This document shows, one piece after another, positions 58,119-64,000 of a stretch of 64,000 nucleotides of DNA. Each line of letters begins with the position of its first letter. Within the stretch, counting starts at the first letter, position 1. This DNA is from Myotis daubentonii (lineage: Eukaryota > Chordata > Mammalia > Chiroptera > Vespertilionidae), in NCBI RefSeq assembly GCF_963259705.1, contig NC_081849.1, forward strand, positions 59,430,093-59,494,092. The letters are read 5' to 3'. The notes below the pieces were generated by a model, which did not search any database, was not told the origin of the DNA, and saw only the letters and a list, made by a program, of their open reading frames with translations. The translations under genes were made by a program, and so were the position numbers.

Positions 58119-58335
58119 CAAATTTTTACATATTGATTTGAGAGAGAAAGAGGGAGATAGAGAGAGTGAATAAAAAAGAGAGAGAGAAAACATCCACAAC
58201 ATCCACTTGTTGTTCCCATCCATCTATGCACCCACCTGTTGATTCTTGTACGTGCCCTGACTGGGGATCGAACCCACAACCGTGCCATATCAGAACAGTG
58301 CTCCAACCAAGTGAGTTACAAGGCTGCCAGGGCAT
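58119..58335 (-). mobile_element. Diverged Ves-related SINE, antisense
   Basis: AGAGAGAAAGAGGGAGATAG body, then CGTGCCCTGACTGGGGATCG, AACCCACAACCGTGCCATAT and AACCAAGTGAGTTACAAGGC. The tRNA-like head differs from the standard Ves copies, indicating an older or sister subfamily. It interrupts an L1 3' UTR. Confidence 0.85.
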
Positions 58336-59110
58336 GTAATTTCTATTTTTAGAGTTTTAAAATTTCTCCTGAATTGGCTACCTGTTCACACTCCCCTCAT
58401 CTTTGGTTGTAGAATCTTTATCATATTTACAAATGTTATTTTTGGCTCTTTTCTGCTAATCATTAGATGTGAATCATTTGTTGGTCTCTTTAAACTGTAT
58501 GATTGTTTTCTCCTGGCGTGTGTCACATTTCTTGTTTCTTCACTCTTATAATTTTTGATTGCATACTAGACATTTTGGCATATATGCATTACAGAAATTC
58601 TTGATTCTCTTGTCCTCTGAACAATGTTGAAATTTGTCCTAGTGGGAGTTAAATTACCAGCAGATCACTTTCAATATCTGTAGGCTAGGATTCTGTTTTA
58701 TTAGCTCGGGTCTATTTTAGTTTTGCCTTCACTACTGGGATGTAATCTTTATTCCTATGGCATGGCCCTTCTGGAGTTTCAATGGAAAGGCCAAGGTATT
58801 TACAAAGCCTTTCTAACCTTTCAAACTCTGTCTCGCTTATCATGAGCAGAAGCCAACATTTCTGCTTATTTGTGCGTGTTGTTTCCCCCATGGCTTTGTG
58901 GAACCCTTTCTCTGCGTTTTGCCTGATTTGGAAGTCAACCAATGATTTGAGGAACGGTTGGGTGCATATTGTGTTATATCTCCCTTTGTGTCCTTTTCCC
59001 CTTTCCAACAGGGTCCCTCTCTGAATTCTTTCCATTTAGTCCCAAATATCTCAGATTCCTCAGACCCAACAGACTGGGATTTTCTGCTTGAGTTCATGAC
59101 CCTTTACTAA
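58336..59110 (-). mobile_element. Long old L1 3' region, antisense, part 2
   Basis: Resumes with TTCTATTTTTAGAGTTTTAA, TTATTTTTGGCTCTTTTCTG, GCATACTAGACATTTTGGCA and GGAGTTTCAATGGAAAGGCC, consistent with an L1ME-type 3' UTR in antisense. Frames at 58712-59097 (-) and 58782-59024 (+) fall here and are not genes. The right limit is uncertain. Confidence 0.6.
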
Positions 59111-59984
59111 TTTGTGTATACAAAAATTCACGAATCTGAAGAACATTTAAAATGACATAGCAGAAGAATGGGTATGATAATATTCTCTTCCCCACCCTAC
59201 GTTCCCCACCTCATTGGTTCTAGAATATTTGAAGATAAGGCAAATAAAACAGTTTTGGGCAGCTAGCAAATAAAATCAATACAAATGGTTGTATTCAAGC
59301 AGAGATGTATCAAAAGAAGAGTCTCCTTTCTAGTCACATTACCTCTGAATAAAGATATTAATATGTTAGCATTCATCTTTAAAATATTCTGCCTCCATTT
59401 TCTTCTGGAATTTAATAATACAAAGGGAGAGATGAAATAACTGGCATTTTTGCTTTCTCGGCTTATATCATCTGGTCCCAAAATACTTCTAAAATGTGCT
59501 ATTAGTCCTTGATATTTAAAAATTGCTAGCATATATCTGTGTAGAGTCTTTATACATTTGGAAAGTAGCAAAATTTTTCCAACTACATGCCCAAATTTTA
59601 TTATTCTAAAAATATTTTTAGGTTGTCTAAATTTATTTATATATATGTATTATTTTAATTTCTCTAATAAAACTCTATTTATAATTCCAAGTTCTGTTAT
59701 CCAGTCTCCACCATCCTCCTGTCATGTCTATTTCTTTTGTTCTTTCTTCCTGGAAGAATTTCATTTGTTCGACACTTTACCAATGTATGTTCTGTCTTTT
59801 GTCTTGGCAGTTTTTGTCTTTGTTTTTTATGCAGATTTCATGTCTGCCCTTCACCTTTCCATTCTTGATATCATTAATCTCCCTTTGGTTGTATGTCCAT
59901 ATCCTATTGTTTCTTTAGGGCTTTTGGCTCCTGTTTTATAAAGGTCAATCCTCCTTTTACATTAACGAGGATTATTAAAATCCA
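59111..59984. other. No gene recognised; possibly more old L1
   Basis: A 127-codon + frame at 59558-59941 is Phe/Ser-rich and T-rich with no domain. The pyrimidine-rich part 59690-59930 resembles antisense old L1 3' sequence, but I cannot align it convincingly. Confidence 0.35.
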
Positions 59985-60120
59985 CAAATAATTAAGAACC
60001 CATATTATTTGCTGGGCACTGTATTTTCCCACTGTGGATAAAATAGTAAGGTTAGAGTCTATTAGCGGACAGAGAAATATCAATAAAACAAAATGAAAAC
60101 ACGATTCTAATTACTAAGGG
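59985..60120 (-). mobile_element. L2 3' fragment, antisense
   Basis: ATTTGCTGGGCACTGTATTT, CACTGTGGATAAAATAGTAA and GACAGAGAAATATCAATAAA follow the antisense L2 3' UTR. Confidence 0.6.
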
Positions 60121-60430
60121 CAGATTTACTGATAGAAATAAATTTAGGGATGTGATTTTTAATTTCTGCCAAATAAGATTTATCTCAGAAATTTAAATAT
60201 GGGTCAATAGAAGAAAATATATCAAAGTATATTGCTATATTAAAAAAAGAACAAAGGCCTAGAATGTTCAAGAAACATCTGGGAGGCCAGGTAGGTGGAG
60301 TGGCTGAGTAAGGGGAAACATGGTAGGAAAAAAATAAGAGAAGTGAACAGGAGGGGGCAGGTCCTGAAGGGCTTCATGGGCCATTCTCAAAACCTCGACA
60401 TTTACTGTGATACAGCAAGACTTCAGAATA
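60121..60430 (-). mobile_element. L2 internal fragment, antisense
   Basis: GGAGGCCAGGTAGGTGGAGT, then GGGGCAGGTCCTGAAGGGCT and TCATGGGCCATTCTCAAAAC correspond to the antisense L2 'ggccagatcatgtagggccttgtaggcc' region. It continues the fragment at 59985 with the intervening part decayed. Confidence 0.65.
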
Positions 60431-61006
60431 TTCTCAGAAGAGAACGTGACGTTATCGGACATATTTTACTAGTAGAAGACTCACTCTGCTCTGTTAAGAA
60501 TAAACTTTAGGGATGGAGCAATAGGAACAGAAAGATGATCATTGTGATATGCTTTTAATTCTGCTTAAATATTTTTGCTAATAATATATATACATTTTTT
60601 TTCATTTACTTAAACAAATAAGATTAATTTAATACTGTTTTTAATGCTGCATTTTACCAGTTTTGGTCACATGGTTAAACAAATTATCCCCTTTTGACAT
60701 GTCCTCATCATCTCTGAGTACTTTGTGTTCTGGTTCTGGTACTTTAAGATGTCCTAGACTTACCTTATACTTTCTTAACCACAGTTATGGAAACAGCAAT
60801 TTCTCTAAGAAACCCTAATTCTTATTTGTTAAGAATGGTACTTAGAAACCAAGATTTGGGCATTGTGGTATTTTATATTTTTGAGTCTGTTTTTGTTCTT
60901 TAAATTCTTTCCAAGAAACTTATTTACTTTATAGCTAAATTTTAAAATTTATTGGCAAAGTTGTATTTATTTTTCAGGATTCTTTTATGTTTTTTAAAAT
61001 ACATAT
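60431..61006. other. AT-rich spacer
   Basis: No feature recognised. Confidence 0.45.
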
Positions 61007-61135
61007 CTATTTTTTAATTTATTTTTATTGAATTTATTGGGGTGACATTGGTTAATGAAATTATATAGGTTTCAGGTATACAATTCTGTATGTGTGTTTA
61101 CTATCCCAAGTCAAGTCTCCTTCCATCACCAATTA
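61007..61135 (-). mobile_element. L1 3' end, antisense
   Basis: TATTGGGGTGACATTGGTTA, TATAGGTTTCAGGTATACAA and CCAAGTCAAGTCTCCTTCCA place it in the same L1 3' UTR group as 13250-13510. Confidence 0.88.
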
Positions 61136-61317
61136 TTGAACAGTCTTGGTTTTGCCTCAAACAGATTTGGGTTTTGATCAATCTTTTGGGGGGAGGGTAT
61201 GTTTCTTTTCTATTTCACTGGTTTCTGCTTTCAACTTTATTTTTGCAGTTTATTTTGGGTTGATTATATTTCTCAGGACTTTTAATATTCTTGAGTAAAG
61301 CTGTATATCTATAGATG
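61136..61317 (-). mobile_element. Possible decayed L1 ORF2 remnant, antisense
   Basis: CTATTTCACTGGTTTCTGCT and GTTTATTTTGGGTTGATTAT recall antisense old L1 ORF2. Short and weak. Confidence 0.4.
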
Positions 61318-61388
61318 AAGCCAGGCTCAGTATTTTTTAAAACTTCCCAAGTAATCCCTGTATGCAACAGAGTTTGGGAACCACTGGG
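61318..61388 (-). mobile_element. MER5-type hAT fragment, antisense
   Basis: CCAGGCTCAGTATTTTTTAA, then AGTAATCCCTGTATGCAACA and GAGTTTGGGAACCACTG, the antisense terminus of a MER5A-like MITE. Confidence 0.85.
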
Positions 61389-61487
61389 AAATGACAGTCA
61401 TTTGTTAGCTTACTCACTACCTGTTCCTTGCTAAATATAGTAACAAGTTAAAATTTGTCTTTCTTAAATATAATTTCTTATAATGTA

Positions 61488-61654
61488 CTAGAGGCCCAGT
61501 GCACGAAATTCATGTACTGGTAGGGTCCCTAGCTGCTGCCAGCTGCCAGCCAGAGCCTCCCTCCCTTCCCCCAGCTGGCCCCACCCCCTGTCAAACTCCT
61601 GGACAACTCCCAGTGGAGGGGACAATATGCATACTATGCTTTTATTATATGGGA
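61488..61654 (-). mobile_element. HeliBat non-autonomous Helitron, antisense
   Basis: A|CTAGAGGCCCAGTGCACGAAATTCATG on the left is the antisense 3' end with hairpin and CTAG. TTTTATTATATGGGA|T on the right is the antisense 5'-TC end. It is inserted between A and T. At 167 bp it is shorter than the other two copies; the interior is C-rich (CCTCCCTCCCTTCCCCC). No coding capacity. Confidence 0.88.
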
Positions 61655-61769
61655 TGCTGCAATCCAATGTTCCTGAGAAATAATACCTTTCAGGATACTC
61701 AGAAGTTGTGCATTTCACCCATACTTGTGAAATGAAAGCAACCACAAGTATTGGAGAAACAGATTGTGT

Positions 61770-62005
61770 GGGGTTTTGGGGTTTTTTTAAAAAAATATAT
61801 TTTACTGATTTTTTTACAAAGAGGAAGGGAGAGGGATAGAGAGCCAGAAACATCAATGACAGAGAAACATCGGTCAGCTGCCTCCTGCACACCTCCTGCT
61901 GGGGATGTGCCCACAACCAAGGTACATGCCCCTGACCGGAATCGAACCTGGGACCTTTAAGTCCACAGGCCAACGCTCTATCCACTGAGCCAAACGGGCT
62001 AGGGC
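61770..62005 (-). mobile_element. Ves SINE, antisense (first of two at one target)
   Basis: AAGAGGAAGGGAGAGGGATA body, CCTGCTGGGGATGTGCCCAC middle and TCTATCCACTGAGCCAAACG head. It is bracketed by CAGATTGTGT at 61760-61769 and 62008-62017. A 165-codon minus frame at 61488-61985 crosses this SINE and the adjacent Helitron and is a composite artefact. Confidence 0.96.
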
Positions 62006-62017
62006 AGCAGATTGTGT

Positions 62018-62240
62018 ATGTATATATATATATATATATTATTGATTTTTTACAGAGAGGAAGGGAGAGAGATAGAGAGTTAGAAACATCGATGAGAGAG
62101 AAACATCACCAGCTGCCTCCTGCACACTCCCCACTGGGGATGTGCCCGCAACCCAGGTACATGCCCTTGGCCGGAATCGAACCGGGGACCTTTCAGTCCG
62201 CAGGCCGACGCTCTATCCACTGAGCCAAACCGGCCTCGGC
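62018..62240 (-). mobile_element. Ves SINE, antisense (second of two at one target)
   Basis: A TA-rich tail at 62018-62040 is followed by AGAGAGGAAGGGAGAGAGAT, CCCCACTGGGGATGTGCCCG and TATCCACTGAGCCAAACCGG. AGCAGATTGTGT at 62006-62017 and 62241-62252 is an exact 12-bp duplication. Its CpG content is the highest among the Ves copies (GGAATCGAACCGGGGACC, GGCCGACGC), so it is probably the youngest SINE in the window. Confidence 0.96.
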
Positions 62241-62252
62241 AGCAGATTGTGT

Positions 62253-63232
62253 TTTTATGAGACTAAGGAACCTTAGTTTAAGCCATGAAATAGTCAAAAT
62301 AAGGAAGAGAAATCAGAAATCCAAAATTATTAATAAATCAGCAATTATTGCTTTTAGATAATTCATTTAAATGGCAGCAGCATTCTGCTTCTATATGATG
62401 GAAAAGCTGTTTTGGCAGGGGGAAGAGGAATAATTCGTTCATTATAAATAATTCGTTCAGATTAAAAAAATTCACCAGCAAACTAAATTCATTGCAGTCC
62501 TATATCATTTTTCCCCTGATTTTTCCAAAGTCTTCTCTCTCCTATCTTTCCCGCCCCCCTCCTTACCTAATTATATTTGCAAATTCTTGCCATTTGGAAC
62601 AGTTTTGAGAGCAATGGAAAAGTGATGTTTGAGAGGTGAAAGGCAGTCACAACCCGGCCTGGAATCAATTGATAGGGAGAATTCTTGACAGCACTCACCA
62701 GCTGATTCCCAGCTGTACTGGGATGCGGCTGCTCAGCAGCAGTCTTAGCAATTTGGGTCCACTCATGGTAATTGTTTTCAGATGAAGCCAGAACAACTCA
62801 TTTCACACTGTCCTCATCCCATTGGCCACAGAATTGGAGGACATAGTCGTCTTCAAGGCAAACTCCCAGCTTCATGGAAACCCCATCACTTCTCTTCTAG
62901 TCTCAGTTGGATCTGATTGTGTCCTGGTAGTCCTGTGTGGTGAGGAAGGATTATGATAATGTTATTTCAGTGGTTAGTTGTGCTCACCCTGCTGCTCTGG
63001 CTGTGACTCTTGTATTTCTTTCAGAACATCTTGCTTTACAAACACTAAATGTGTCTCTAATCATGTAATTAAGGAAAATGTTAGTGATCATATTCCTAAC
63101 TTGGAAGAGAAATAGTGGGTGCATTTGATCTTGCTCTCACTAAATGCCCCCCTTTTAAATTTAAAGCTATACAGAAAAAAAGGAAACTGTTTTCAATAGA
63201 TACTCTGGTTTCTTCTTTCCTTTGATAAAAGG

Positions 63233-63234
<2 letters not shown>
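62253..63234. other. Repeat-poor block, possible conserved sequence
   Basis: No gene recognised. 62570-62960 is free of recognisable repeats and includes GGAACAGTTTTGAGAGCAAT, CACAACCCGGCCTGG and ATCAATTGATAG. It could be conserved regulatory DNA, but no motif establishes that. Confidence 0.3.

Positions 63235-63318
<84 letters not shown>
63235..63318. repeat. Compound (GT)n(AT)n microsatellite
   Basis: GT units at 63235-63270 change directly to AT units at 63271-63318. Perfect AT arrays of this size can extrude cruciforms. The Tyr-Ile / Thr-His minus frame across it is an artefact. Confidence 0.98.
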
Positions 63319-63321
<3 letters not shown>

Positions 63322-64000
63322 TTTTCAGAATTTCTCAAGAAGAGAAATTGGGCCCATCCTATTTGTAATTTCACAGATTGTAAATGTCATTTTCAGCTTC
63401 AAGTAAAGTAACAAGATGCCCAGTATTAGTGGTTTACACAATGAGGACCTATTAGCTAACATAAGAAGTCTGGAAGCAAAGTGTTTCCAAGGTTGGTTCA
63501 GTAACTGAAGAATGCTAGAAAGGACCCAGGTGTTTTGTGTCCTCGTTGTCTCCGTGTGCCAGGGATGCCTACGCTCCTGGTGGAAAGATGGCATCACCAG
63601 AGCCAAACATCGCATCTTCAGGATATACTGTTAGTGTGTTCTGGCCAATATGTAATGACACACTCTCTGGAAAACAAACACAAACAAAAAAAAATCCTAA
63701 TTCACAGCTTTGATGATTTCCATATTACAAATTTCCCATGACCAATTTCAAACTCCAGGAAGAAACCACTGAATGCAGTGATGTGAAAAGATGCTCACAG
63801 TCAAGAACCAATATATGCTGGCTACCACCAACATACCACCAGATGCCAACCAAAGTCAGGAAGAATTTTAAAAATTTATCTAGAGAGAAAAAGCTTTCCC
63901 AGAAATCTTTAAATTCCCTCTGCCTCATTGGTCTGGCTTGCATCTAGTGCCTACCACTAAGCTAATTACTGGAGTGACTTCAATTTGCAAAATACTGGAG
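63319..64000. other. No gene or clear repeat recognised
   Basis: Overlapping frames at 63325-63947 on both strands lack recognisable domains. The window ends inside this unassigned sequence. Confidence 0.4.

Noticed and set aside
59558..59941. 127-codon plus-strand frame resembling a membrane protein
   Set aside because: Its Phe/Leu/Ser richness follows from T-rich DNA next to antisense L1 sequence. No start context or homologue recognised.
61488..61985. 165-codon minus-strand frame
   Set aside because: It runs through an antisense Ves SINE, spacer and an antisense HeliBat. The Ves head in one frame regularly yields a MDRALA-like start, seen at other Ves copies too.

Overview
This window looks like intergenic or deep-intronic DNA from a vespertilionid (vesper) bat. 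I found no protein-coding gene, exon chain, rRNA gene, functional tRNA gene or CRISPR array. The DNA is AT-rich by eye, lacks CpG islands and is broken everywhere by mammalian interspersed repeats. Four things place it in Vespertilionidae. It has tRNA-derived Ves SINEs with a TC-rich 3' body and A-rich tail. It has non-autonomous Helitrons of the HeliBat type (CTAG ends beside a GTGCACGAA-type hairpin). It has short hAT-type elements with 8-bp target duplications. It has short TA-flanked mariner-like elements. This DNA-transposon-rich mixture is characteristic of vesper bats and absent from most other mammals. I cannot name a genus from the sequence alone.

Layout. 1-12 kb: one hAT MITE, an H-DNA-type (TTCC)n/(TCCC)n tract, a possible old LTR end, MIR/L2 scraps and long stretches without recognisable repeats. 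12-14.3 kb: a nested L1/Ves/L1 cluster in which one target motif is duplicated three times. 14.3-22.2 kb: Ves SINEs, three L1 3' fragments and a MIR split by an L1. 22.5-32 kb: L2 fragments, one of them split cleanly by a HeliBat, plus GT and CG/CA microsatellites. 32-37.5 kb: mostly unrecognised DNA, two candidate conserved non-coding blocks, an L1 ORF2 fragment and a perfect hAT MITE. 39.5-44.5 kb: a CG/CA/TC microsatellite, an old antisense L1 interrupted by a hAT MITE, and about 600 bp of (TATC)n with a longer-period substructure. 45-56 kb: L2, LTR-like and L1 remnants, one HeliBat and two copies of one mariner-like MITE. 56-59.1 kb: a long antisense L1 3' region carrying a Ves. 60-64 kb: L2, MER5-like and HeliBat pieces, and two Ves SINEs inserted one after the other at one target.

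The open reading frames fall into microsatellites, L1 ORF2 remnants, SINE/Helitron composites or chance frames, so there is no gene network to describe. The clearest findings concern mobile-element history: exact target duplications, insertions that can be ordered by nesting, and two independent cases of repeated use of one target. Several repeat-free blocks with CpG or homeobox-like AT motifs are plausible conserved non-coding elements, but only alignment can decide that. I saw no convincing undescribed molecular system.
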